Of a DNA stretch of 64,000 bases, positions 53,405 through 64,000 are shown piece by piece (within the stretch, counting starts at the first letter, position 1; the number at the start of each line of letters is the position of its first letter). Source of the stretch: Mugil cephalus (lineage: Eukaryota > Chordata > Actinopteri > Mugiliformes > Mugilidae); assembly GCF_022458985.1 (NCBI RefSeq), contig NC_061782.1, positions 21,961,672 to 22,025,671 of the forward strand, written 5' to 3'. The notes beneath the pieces were generated by a model. It saw nothing but the letters and a program-made list of their open reading frames with translations, did not search any database and had not been told where the DNA came from. Both the position numbers and the translations under genes were made by a program.

Positions 53405-54230
53405 TTTAATCAGAATCAGCTTTATTGGCCAAAGTATGTGTGCACATATGAGGAATTTGACTCTGGTCAATCTCCGGCACAAAGCGCTTAAATAAGCGTA
53501 AAAAATAAAAGCGTAGATAATGGAGAAGCAAAACTGTACTACATAAATTAGACTGTCAGAATAAAAGTTTAGAGAAAAAAATAAAGGTCAGGAGCAGATA
53601 TATACAATGAACTTGAACAGTAAGTGTATATATAGTTAATGAAGAGTTTTCGTGGGAATGGCCACGCCCTCTGTGACTGCTCAGAGTTCTTCAGAGTGAC
53701 AGCTCACGAGAGAAGAAACTGTTTTTGTGCCTGGTGGTTTTGGCGTACAGTGCTCTGTAACACCGGCCTGAACAGGTTGTGTCAGGTGCGTGAGGGGTCC
53801 GTGGAGATTTAACTCTGGACCGGTACGGGTCCTGGATTGACAGAAGGTCAGAACTGATTGTTGTCTGCAGTCTGTCCCTGTCATGTCTGGTGGCAGATGC
53901 GGTCAGGACAGACTGAATTATTGCTGTGTAGAACATGATCAGTAGCTCCTGGGGCAGGTTGTACTTCCTGAGCTGACGCAGTAAGTACGACCTCTGCTGG
54001 GCCTTCCCACTCACAGAGTCTATGTGTGAAGTCCACCTCAGGTGACATGTTGACCTTAGGAACCTGAATGAGTCTACTGTAGGGATGGTCCTGTTAAGGA
54101 TTGTAAGAGGAGGGGTTGATGGGGGGGTCCACTGTCATCTCCATAGTCCTGAGTGGGTTTAGCTCCAGGTGGCTCTGACTGCACCAGAGGACCAGCTGAT
54201 CCACTTCTCCTGTGACTCATCACCATCCTT
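53405..54230 (-). mobile_element. LINE remnant: 3' UTR plus reverse-transcriptase C-terminal region
   Basis: Minus-strand non-LTR retrotransposon 3' end. The tail (AATCAGAATCAGCTTTATTG on the plus strand) is typical of fish LINEs. Translations include KAQQRSYLLRQLRKYNLPQE and LLIMFYTAIIQSVL, the conserved region downstream of the RT domain in Rex1/L2-like elements. Frameshifts and stops make it inactive; it is 5'-truncated. Confidence 0.75.
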
Positions 54231-54892
54231 CAGGAAACTTCAGGAGTTTCACAGAAAATAAGTTCCCAGGTCACACACTGAGAATTTATTTATTTATCAA
54301 TGTGACTGATGTCATTACAAACCTTCCAATGTTCAGAGCTTGATACATTTTCTGCCTACTTATCACGTTTCCCAGCATCCACCCACCAAATGTCAACAGT
54401 CTTCCATTTCAGCTGCAGTCACCTGTCTGCACACACTCATTTCACCTGCTGCCAATCCCCTAATTAGCTCACTGCATCCATTTGGTAAGCCTACACACAG
54501 TATATATATTTGCACATCCAGCACTTGCCATATTATCTTGGAGCTGCGTTCCATTACATTGTTTATCTTGTTTTTGACGGCTTGATCTTTCCCTCTCCTT
54601 CTGATTTGCTTGCTTTGCTGCTTCCTGCAACCGTGTTAGAAAAGCCGTGTAGTTTGACTAGTGTCTGCTCTCACATGCAGGATTTAATTTGACACGTGAC
54701 ACTGCTTGCTATTGGGATTAAAGATTCCTGTTAACATGGTTACTTAAGTCAAGATACAATGATATTTTTAATATATCAGTCTTAAGACCTGTGCTTTTCC
54801 TGCAATACATTTCAACGTGAAATATTATATATATTCTAATGTATTCCTGTTTCTGAAGATGGGAACTCTTCAGGTAGTAAATCTGCATTAGC

Positions 54893-54924
54893 TCTAGGAG
54901 TTAGTGCACACACTAACTCCTAGA
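54893..54924. other. Perfect 14-bp hairpin
   Basis: TCTAGGAGTTAGTG, loop CACA, CACTAACTCCTAGA. It ends at the border of the second LINE remnant. Confidence 0.85.
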
Positions 54925-54925
54925 T

Positions 54926-55560
54926 TTCGAAGGGAAAATAGATACTTTTATTATCCTGTGGAAAATTTGGTGCTCAATATCTTCATCATATAGAAACAGA
55001 TATGAAAGATAAGTAAAGTTATCTAGTAATATCAATATATAATTCTGTGTAAAACACACACACAAAAAAATACAGTAATATTAGCAATGACAGTTGACAT
55101 TGTGCATCAGTTCAGTTGTCTACTAACAGGGAGGCGTTGTACAGTCTTATGGCCTGAGGGACAAACAAGCTTTCAGCTTATATTAAATGATCTTAGTCTG
55201 CTAAGGAAATAGATGACTCTGACCTTTTTTATATACTAAATCTATGTTAGCTGACCAGTCCAGTTTGTGAACGTCCGTTGATGCTTACAGGCTACAGGTG
55301 GGGCCTGGACCTCCAGAAATCCACCGTCATCTCCTTGGTTTTCGCTAGTATTAGCTTAGTATTAATCAGAAGATGCTTTACTTCGCAACATGAGATAAAG
55401 TTGTTCATCAGATTCTTGTTCTCCTGTTCTTATCCATCCATGATACACCCCACGATTGCAGTGTCGTCTGAGAACTTCTGCATATGACATGACTCTGTCC
55501 TAGATGTACGGGGTGAATAAGACGTATTTGCCAGGTTAAATAAATTATTTAGCCATGTTT
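54926..55560 (-). mobile_element. Second LINE remnant with RT catalytic motif
   Basis: On the minus strand, about 55490-55430 reads CHMQKFSDDTAIVGCIMDG, where FSDD is the reverse-transcriptase catalytic box (YADD-like). Multiple stops follow. The left part (54930-55200) resembles a LINE 3' tail. It is a different family or segment from the element at 53405. Confidence 0.65.
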
Positions 55561-58500
55561 TAGTTATTGTTGAAAAGCAAAAATGAATAATCAGTTCGGC
55601 AGAGTGCGTCTTTTAAATTCTACATAAAATGAACCAAAATGTATACAAACGACACAGACTGTATTTTACACTTTTAACCACAGTGTGGAGACAGAGTACT
55701 GTGTTTTTTTATGGAGCCAGTCCTCAGATTCGGTTGTGCAATTCTTTCCCTCTGTTGGTTCATCATTTTGCATGCACATTAAGAGTTTCAGAGGCATTTT
55801 TAAAATGAAATTTTAAGCCATAGCTTAAAGCCTCCACTCGGACTTGTAACATGAAAACTCTGGTTCTAATGTTCACTTTTCACTGTGCTGCAGTGCCTTT
55901 CTTCCATTTTGGCAACATACAATGATATTTTCTGTTATATGCCATTTTAGATTTGATTCATAATTAAAGGCAATATTGATTAATATAAGACCACATGTAC
56001 ACATCCACAATGTTAATCATGACAATTTGCTACATAAACACACCTACAACAATAGAGGAAATGTGTTCAAAGCACAATTAAGGTCAACGCAAAAGATATT
56101 CTGAATTAGGTTAAGGTGCATGCCCAAGACTCTTTAAAAGGGCACCAGTAAGACAAAAACAAAGAGGGCCAGAGCGAATGGGAGGATGAGGAAAAGGAAT
56201 ATCCTCCTTTTGTCATTGTGAAGTATTTACCGTCCACAGACAGGACGTTAGCAGATGTCATGCAGAAGTCATTGTTGAAATCACCCTTTGTGTATATGCG
56301 CTATGCTGCATCACAACAGAATAAAACTCATTCAGTGTTGTAGAGAAAAATTTCTCTAGCATAAGTCATCAGTTTTTTTTGTTTTTTTTTCAAAGCCAGA
56401 CATGAACCACAGCACGTCTGTTTTCCGCAGCTATGAGATGTAGCACATGAGCAGTGTCTACATCTGCAACAGCTCCCACTTTCGTGTGTTTTGAGCTCAG
56501 GTTTATTTGTCAGTGTGTCTGCGGGATGTTTGATGCAGCTCTGCTTTTGTGATGGTTGACTGCAGTGTTTTTCAGACCGGGAATGAGGGCCAGGCCCGTT
56601 TCCAGTGGGCATCCATATGGGAGGGGTACTTGTACATTTGAGTAATCCCGATCGACCATGACATACATGAAGGAATTTGAACCCGCAAATCTGGCAATGC
56701 CATGTTCTATCTACTTAAAGCTTTAGGGTTTTTTTTATTTTTTTTATTTCTGAAACAAAGACGACGACACATCTGCTTTACGGACCAAAATGACCCAGAT
56801 CCAAACGCTGGCACACACTTCACGAGGCCAGAACCTGTTTGTGCAACAGTGTTTAGTCTGTGTAGACCACAGTGAAATATTTGCACAGACAACCAAAAGA
56901 AAACAGCTTTCTCCTTCTGCTATGACAATAGAGACAGACCTTTTTTATTTATGAGATTTTATCGAAAGACGTTGGCAAGAAGACAAATTGGCAGCTTTCA
57001 GAAACAACATCAGTTTGTCTCTGACAATGACAGGCATTCTTCACGCTGAATTGGGCAGGAAGAGCGTCTGATTGAGCTGAATTTAGGTTTGAAACCCTTC
57101 ATTAAGTATTGGAAACCTGCTCTCTTGTTGAAGGCCAGTGACATTTATTCATGTAACTGTAACATTTGCTGGGTTTCCAGAGAACCCAAATACCATACGT
57201 CAGGTGTAATGAGCCATATGAAGTGATCCAAGACAAGACATTTAGGTTCTTGCATGCATTTCACCCTCCTCATGTAACATTTCTCTGCCGTGTTGAAACT
57301 AATAAGTCTTCCCTTTGATCTTTGTTTCCCTCAAAGTTCCCTGTAAATAGCGTGAATCATTTTTTTATGGTTGCAGAATCACGTTAAGGAGAAAATTCAA
57401 GGTGATTTGTTTGCGATTATTTTCACTTATTTTCCCCATGATTCATTTGAGATGTTGGGATCACAGTTCTGAGGGTTCAGACAATGCTTAGGTGCCTAAC
57501 TAGCATCTGTAATGAAAGACCAAAGGGTCTGAGGGCTTCAGAATGATAGCGGTGCATGAATTTATTCCCTTCCTCATATTTGATAACATCTGTCTGTTTC
57601 TGCCCTCTGGGTTTATTTTGGAACATCTACATCTGTTAACTGAAATGTTTCAGAGCTAAAGGCTCATGTTTGTTCACGCACTAACAATTCTTGAGTTAAA
57701 ATTTATGGCATGTACGATGATGATGTATGGCAGCGCAAGATACTTTTTTGGATGATATCAACGTAAAAGTGAAATCCTTGGAGTGATGCATCCCTGGAAA
57801 ACAATGAACACATGACAGACGGTATAATGTGATGCAATGTGCACAGGTACCTGTGTCACTCTCTCACATTCGGTTCTATTCTTCATGCTGGCAAACAATC
57901 ATAAATGCTCCTGACAAGACGCAGAATCTTCTCTAACGGGATTACATGCTGCAGTCATGTAAACAGCAGCCCGTATCAACTCCTTTTGCATGTAAACACG
58001 CACTGCAGCCCACTTCAGAATTCAGACTTACTTTGATCAGGCTTCAAAGGATTACACATTTTCAGTCAGCATGTAATCGTATTCAAGGATAAGGCCTCAC
58101 TTTTAACAGTCTAGCTTTGCAGTTTGACCACACTGTGATGTTTAGCACATGGCTGCCGGCTGGCCCCCGTGTCATCCTCGCCGCAAGTAGACCAAAGTTG
58201 AGCTGAGGTGGAGCGAGGAGTAAAGATGAGATGGAAGTGCCGCTCTCTTCTCCTGATCAGCATCCTTTTTTTTTTTTCCCCCTTTCAGTGTCTCTTCTTC
58301 CTGTAGACATCTGTCACATCTCCCAGCAATCCCCCTCGCCTGAATAACTGATGACAGAGTGGATTCGGTGTCGGTGCAGCTCACGGGTCACGGTGAAATC
58401 TATTTAAAAGCATCCATGTTCTTATTAGGTTGTATTGGAGAGTGGTATCACAGGGGAGATATCAGTAGATCAGAAGAGTGTTGGAAGTAGCAGTTCATGG

Positions 58501-59390
58501 TAGGTTCTTCTAATTGGTCCCTCTCTCTGTGAATTAGAATTGACCGTTCTTACCAGAAAAATTACATTTAAATGTTTAAAACCAAACCTTTCTCGGAGGA
58601 TATTAGCAGGGAGACATTAGTAGGGTAGGACATTTGGAATATATATCATTTTGTCAGGGAAATAAGCTATTTTCATGATTTTGTTACAGGTTTTGTCTAC
58701 CTCTTATCTACTGATTAGTGTACATAGCTCAACATGCACGTAGCACTACAGTGAAAAAAGCCTGAAGGTGTATTCACACCTGGTCCTGCTTTAAAGCACG
58801 ATTTGTCAACCTAATAAAAAAAAAAAAATCATCTTGACGTTTAAAAGTGTGAGCGTATGTGCTTGTACACTCAGCCAAGTCTCATATGGTCATGATCACA
58901 TATATGGAGGCCTGACCCCCAAATCCCCCCATACATACAGTCCCCCATACAATAATAAAACTGCACAAACCTGTGGTGAATTTACACTTGTGTTAAAACA
59001 CAGAAAAACACAGGATATCCCTCAGCTCACATCTGATCTCATGTCAAAGATTAAGGTGAAGGAGATGAGGGCTTTCCTCACAAAGTAAAACATTTGACAT
59101 ATTTTACAACAAAGGAAAAGAGCTGATCTCACAACGAGAAAACACTTATGTGCATTCTTTTTTTCAAATCCATGTAAAAATCTGCTCCAAATTACATAGC
59201 TGACCCAAAACATTTTTCTTTTTTTTAGGTGGGGTTAGGCAGCAAATTTCATTGTCTCCATTAATGGGGGTGAGGGATGTTTTTCACTATAAAAGATGAT
59301 GTCATCTCTCAAACTTTAAGACCAAGATTCCTGAAAATGGTTCCATGTCATAAGTCTGACATACACAAATCACAGCGACACGAAATCTTA
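55561..59390. other. Intergenic between bean1 upstream region and cdh5, no gene seen
   Basis: AT-rich, no supported exon. A Cys-rich minus ORF at 56328-56612 lacks any domain I can name. A small element with 11-bp inverted ends lies at 57941-58077. Confidence 0.6.
57941..58077. mobile_element. Small inverted-end element (MITE-like)
   Basis: ATTACATGCTG at 57941-57951 and its exact complement CAGCATGTAAT at 58067-58077 bound 137 bases containing repeated CATGTAAAC phrases. This resembles short non-autonomous fish DNA elements. Confidence 0.4.
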
Positions 59391-61867
59391 AGTGTTTATT
59401 TATTTTTTATTCTACACTTACAAAAATGTCAGGTAATAAAAAGTAGTTGCTATACACATTAAAAACAATATAGAAAATTGTGTTCACTGTCAAAAAATGA
59501 ATTACAGTTCTTTTTTTTTCTTTTTTTTTTTCTTTGAAGAATAAAGGCACATGTTGCTCCCTTGTAGATCCCTAATGTATTTACAGGAGAGAAAAAAAGT
59601 CGTATGTGGCTGCTATTTGTTGTTTGTTTGACACTCATTACTGTGTATGTACACGGGTACAGTCACAATCACAAGCACGCAAACACACACAAGTGGACGC
59701 ACAAGAAGAAAATCACATGTTCACTCGGGCAACCATTCATGCATCGGAACAATATTTTCTTTTGTTTTAAATGAACCTTGTTTTTTTCTTTTCTTTTTAC
59801 AGCAATGAAACGTGTCAAGTTTAAAATCCTTTAAATACAGTAATCTAGTTCAAAAATAAACAATGTGAGGCCAGAGAAAAGTCACCTATAGGCACATTTT
59901 TTTTTTCTATGCACTCAAAATTGTGTAGAAGGAACCACTGTTTTAAACCAGCATACTAATAATAATATATATATATATTGGGTTGTTTTTGTTTGTTTTC
60001 TTGACTTAAATTTGAACATTTCGTGCCACTATGAAAGATTTATTTCCACTGGCTGAAACTAAGGTGAACTATTTTAAATAGGTGACCAACCCTGATAGCC
60101 AGCGAAATAAAATGAATTATGGCACTTTTTAGGCAATCGTTCCAAAGTGTTTGAAAATACAGGAATTAGTGATGCTCTGCAACAGTCAGGGGAAGCTAAC
60201 AAGACTCAGTCATTATGTTGCATATGTCAAATAAAATCAGATCCCACATGACACTTTTTGAAAACGTATAACCTGGTCTAACCACATGAATTGTGTCTTC
60301 AAGGTATTGCATTATTGATGTAGTCTATTAATGTCTCTTTTTGTATTCGAAATTTACTTATGTCCATCTACAGCTCCAAAGTGCACCCAACACTTACTGC
60401 TGTTAGCAGAGTAGATAATGGAGCACCTCCGTCTGCTACAGCTGGCGTTTTTTTTTGTTCACACATACATTTCATGGCCCCGGGATTACAATAATAGTGA
60501 TGATACCAAAAAATAAGTACTGTTGCCTTTAGAGGGACGAAATGGCTTGAAATAACAGGCGTAAAAGGATTTCCTACAAGGTGAAGCAAAACTCAAACTC
60601 TGTTCACTAGGCTTGTTGTTGTTCCTGGACCCAAACAAAGATGGCAGAAGCCAGTGTTTGTTCAGTGAGTGGAGACGTGCCCATAGTGCATGTAACCAAT
60701 CAAAACTTTTTGATTGGATCCTGAAAAGTTCTTCATCAGACAATTAAAAGTTTACTTGTGACTTGAATGTGCAGAACCTGTAGATGAAAGCACTTATGAC
60801 TTTTTAATATGAATTTGGTTTGCTGCCATTTGGGGGCACAAGAGTGAGGAGGTGATTGTTGATTCAACTGTGGGCAATTTATTTGGATTTCTGAATGCTA
60901 ATTTTTCAACTTTGCCAGGAGACTTTCACATCTCTCGCTGAGCCTCAGGCTTTCATCACACACATCTTTGTTCTGAAGTGTTTCTGCTCAGCTGGAAAAC
61001 TCATCACTGCTCTACATTGTTCTCTTCATCTTTCTTTCTTGTTAACCCCTCTACCTCATCCCATGTCTCTCCTTGCCTCGTTCCCCTTTTCCTCTCCAAG
61101 GCTGTTTCCCAGGCTGAGCTAACAGGAAGTGAGCACAATGTGTTGGCCCGTGAGAGAGATAACGCAGACAGGAAGGGGCGGGCACAACCCCACAGATGGA
61201 CAGGAAGCTCAGTCCACCGTTTGGCTTTGCTGATTAGAGAAGGACAGCGCGGTGGAGATACGGTGAGGCAAACAAGGAGAGCGACACTGAGAGCGAGGCG
61301 GAGGGACTGGCCCCTCTAAGTACATATGGAGCCACCAGGAAAGCGCTGAGAGGGCTTCCAGCTATTGTATCCAGCGTTTATCAAATGGCATTCGAAGCAG
61401 GCTTTAGTTTGAAGGAAGCAAGTTCACGTCCAAACAAAACAGAATAAACAGCAGAATAAATAAACTAAATAGTTGAAACTGAAATGAACTTATAGTTTAA
61501 AAAAAAATAAAGGAACTGTCCTGAAGTCGCATGGTGGCTTGAATGTGCCTCTTTGTGAATGACTTTTTAACTGCAGTGATTTACTGTCTGCATTTATTGT
61601 TGAAATGCTACTGAGTCACATACTGAGATAAATAGTTCTTGGCCAGGTGCTCTTCCGCCTTCTCCCAGATGGCCAGGGGTCAGACGGTCCACTGGGAGCA
61701 GTTGTTCCTGATTACTTAAAGAGCCACATAGAGAGGACACATCGAATTATAGAGGTTAAAGTTCAAATGGAAGCTAACCACTGGTAATCCAAATGACCCA
61801 TTAGAGCTGTAATATCAGTCAAATGATTAAATTGTCAGTCTCCAAAAAACAAACAAAAAAAAATAAC

Positions 61868-61893
61868 ACACACACACATATATATATATATAC
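61868..61893. repeat. (CA)n(TA)n microsatellite
   Basis: Compound dinucleotide tract in the cdh5 downstream region. Confidence 0.85.
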
Positions 61894-63796
61894 TCAACCA
61901 AAAGTTTGCTACATTTCCCAGTTTTATGCCATTATAAATAAATGTTTTTTCAGACTACAGAATCCAAGGCCTCTGGAAAAATGTCTGATCTTCAGTGTGG
62001 CTACGAGGAGTGTGTTATGTCTTGTTGGTCCCAAGTAGAGGAACATTTACATGCCATGGGTAAAAATGTAGAAAGCTCAAGAAATGTAACAACAGCCTAA
62101 CAACAAATGGCCTGAGAGTGTGAAGTGGTAAACCCCACAGCCAGTGAGGCTCAGTTTTTTGGCCATGTTAGAAGGATTGTAGAAGGATGTTAGCCAGTTC
62201 AGTTAAAGAAGATGTTGAGTTTAGTTCCAGGCGAGTTGTGTTTGCATCAACTTACGTTCTTAAAAGGATTGTCTTAAGATTGTCAAAGGTTTAAGGTTTC
62301 TTTCCTTTAGTCAGAGGTCTGACAGTAGCCAAAAAGGATGAGAGGTTAAAGTTATTCGAGCCACCTCAGAGCCATCGTGGGCAGCCTAACTAGACGATTT
62401 TGCAACTCGTCGCTTCCTGAGTCGCCTGAATTACTTTTGTTCTAGTGGGCCTCTGAGAATTGGGCTTTCATCTCAACAATAACCGTGATGATGGGTCCTG
62501 TCAAATAAAACCTTGGAACACACTGTAATCCTGTCCGCACAGCGGTGGCGTCGTTTCCTTTCTGTCTGCGTGTCTATTGTCTGTTCTCTCTTCAGAGCAC
62601 AAGATAACTGGGAAAATGAACAAAGTGGCTCGCTTAGAAAACGACTCTTCTTTCATATCACACAGTCAAACAAAAAGAGAAAGACCACCTGATGTCATGT
62701 CAAGACATTAAGATGGACGGAAACTTTTCAGAGTTGAACTTTCCTTGAAGACGGGCCTTTCTGGTATTTTAGACAAAAAAAAACACAACTGGCATCTCGC
62801 TGTGATCAAACACCTCCAATCCCTTTGAGCTTAAACTCATGTGGATGCGCAAGTTTTCCAGTACAATAAACCCCTCGAGCGATCATATTTACAAATCAAA
62901 CACTAAACTTCAGATCAAAAGTAAACCACCTTGTTCTCGCCATGTTTGTGGCACTTTAGTCAACTATGAAAAAAATAGAAAAAAACAATAGTTCCAAGAG
63001 ATTTCAGGCCAACAACGCCAGAAAAGCAAAGTAAGACAAAAAACTGAAAAGGTGAAGAAAAAATTGAATTGCTTTCACATGCAGCATTTTGAATCCCCAG
63101 CAGGACGAAACTACACTAGACTAGACAGTAACAACTGTTGTTACGTTGAGTTGAGTTTGGTTTAATCCTATATAACACAAATGCAAATGCATTTAGCGAA
63201 CACATTTTAAAAGGTTCAATATTTTATCTATATGAGCATAGTCACTACTGGAGAAAAAAACTGATTGCAAATGGGTGCTGCATATGAAAGCTAAGACATC
63301 AATAACATATTAAGGAATATTAATAACACTGCTGGCCACCAGTGGCCGCATTACCCCATCAATTATCAAAGATAAACCAAAACTGATAGGCTGCACTTTG
63401 CAGGTACGATAAAACAACGGTTATGGCGTGAAACTCACAACGCTGCAGCGGAATAAAAAGCATCCTCCTGGTGTGGTTCTCACACTGTCACCTACAATCA
63501 GTCCTCAAGTAAATGTGCGAAGCAGTTAGTTATCACTTTTTTCCTATGGCGTCATGTCCTTGTGTTACTTTAAAAATCTTTTCCAGCATGTCACTGAAAA
63601 TGAGCAAAGGGCACCACGTCATCAAAAAAAAAAGAAAAAGAAAATGAAGCTCTGACTGACTGATGGGGAGTGAACAAACGGGAGGCACAACACACTAATG
63701 GGCTCACTGAATTACACATGATAACAGAAGTTAGTTGTTGTTGTTACTAGAAAAAAACAGCCCCCTGATAAGTCTCCGGAGAACACTGTTGGTCTG

Positions 63797-63825
63797 TGTG
63801 TGTGTGTGTGTATGTGTGTGTGTGG
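63797..63825. repeat. (GT)n microsatellite
   Basis: Interrupted GT run about 110 bases downstream of the cdh5 stop, in its probable 3' UTR. Confidence 0.85.
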
Positions 63826-63936
63826 TGGTGGTGGTAGGGGGTGTTCTGCATGCTTTTGGTCAATGTGTGTTATTTATTATGGCTCCTTTTCATCACTGAT
63901 GCACGTGTGTGTGCATTTTGGCATTTTCTCGTACTA

Positions 63937-64000
63937 TCAGTACTGATGGTAATATTCAGGTCCGTCTACGCCGTACAGCTCAGCCAGGGTCCTGAACCTC
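63937..64000 (-). CDS. cdh5: Cadherin-5 (VE-cadherin) C-terminus, partial
   Basis: The minus-strand frame entering from the right edge reads RFRTLAELYGVDGPEYYHQY and stops at TGA (63939-63937). Classical cadherins end with a beta-catenin-binding block of the form WGPRFkxLAelYG. The LAELYG variant with a tail ending in Tyr is typical of CDH5, whereas most type I and II cadherins end in LADMYGGGDD-like acidic tails. The neighbouring bean1 in the same orientation supports CDH5, since the two are adjacent in human 16q. VE-cadherin mediates endothelial adherens junctions. The rest of the gene lies right of the window. Only 20 residues are visible. Confidence 0.7.
   Translation of the reverse strand, partial: RFRTLAELYGVDGPEYYHQY

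Larger units (their letters stand above)
59391..63936 (-). other. Possible long cdh5 3' UTR / intergenic
   Basis: Sequence downstream of the cdh5 stop on the minus strand. Candidate AATAAA signals occur near the stop (about 63876-63870) and as a cluster near 59411-59397 (AATAAAAAATAAATAAAC). If the latter is used the UTR is about 4.5 kb. No transposon or other gene is evident, which fits a UTR but does not prove it. Confidence 0.35.

Noticed and set aside
53681..54014. Minus ORFs that look like a gene
   Set aside because: They are fragments of a LINE reverse-transcriptase region with frameshifts.
56328..56612. Cys-rich minus ORF, superficially metallothionein-like
   Set aside because: Cysteine spacing does not follow the metallothionein CxC/CC pattern over a full domain, Lys-rich tail reflects an A-rich run, and no exon signals are seen.

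Overview
This is eukaryotic genomic DNA, almost certainly from a ray-finned (teleost) fish. Genes are split by GT-AG introns, the sequence is AT-rich with many CA/TG microsatellites, and decayed Tc1-type transposons, LINE fragments and MITEs typical of fish genomes are scattered throughout. No bacterial operon, CRISPR array or phage structure is present. About 4% of the window is protein-coding.

Layout, left to right. (1) 1-2890, plus strand: the last coding exon and 3' UTR of gpr155 (DEP domain C-terminus); the rest of the gene lies off the left edge. (2) 3158-9006, minus strand: tmem41a, complete in five exons (277 aa), converging tail-to-tail on gpr155. (3) 9400-10400: tmem41a upstream region with a CTCF-like site, a decayed Tc1 copy and repeats. 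(4) 10747-12600, minus strand: a small gene for an unrecognised secreted peptide (5' UTR exon, signal-peptide exon, one or two further exons). A nearly full-length dead Tc1-like transposon lies in its second coding intron. (5) 12780-18800: transposon-derived and intergenic DNA with one unexplained exon-like ORF. (6) 19069-46988 (promoter near 47.3 kb), minus strand: bean1, a single-pass membrane protein with NEDD4-binding PPxY motifs, in four coding exons with a 20.7 kb first intron. (7) 47-53 kb: upstream region of bean1 with a tRNA-derived SINE, a MITE and a CpG-rich block that may be a second promoter. (8) 53.4-55.6 kb: two LINE remnants. (9) 55.6-63.9 kb: intergenic DNA and probably the long 3' UTR of cdh5. 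(10) 63937-64000, minus strand: the last codons of cdh5 (VE-cadherin).

The order and orientation cdh5 then bean1 match human chromosome 16q, which supports both identifications. tmem41a and gpr155 sit on other human chromosomes, so a synteny junction lies between about 12.6 and 19 kb. The genes do not form one pathway: gpr155 is a lysosomal cholesterol-sensing protein, tmem41a a VTT/DedA-type membrane protein, bean1 a NEDD4 partner and cdh5 an endothelial junction cadherin.

I found no convincing new multi-gene system. The best leads are the unrecognised secreted-peptide gene, the exon-like ORF near 18.1 kb, a TIR-sharing MITE/Tc1 family, and several perfect hairpins.
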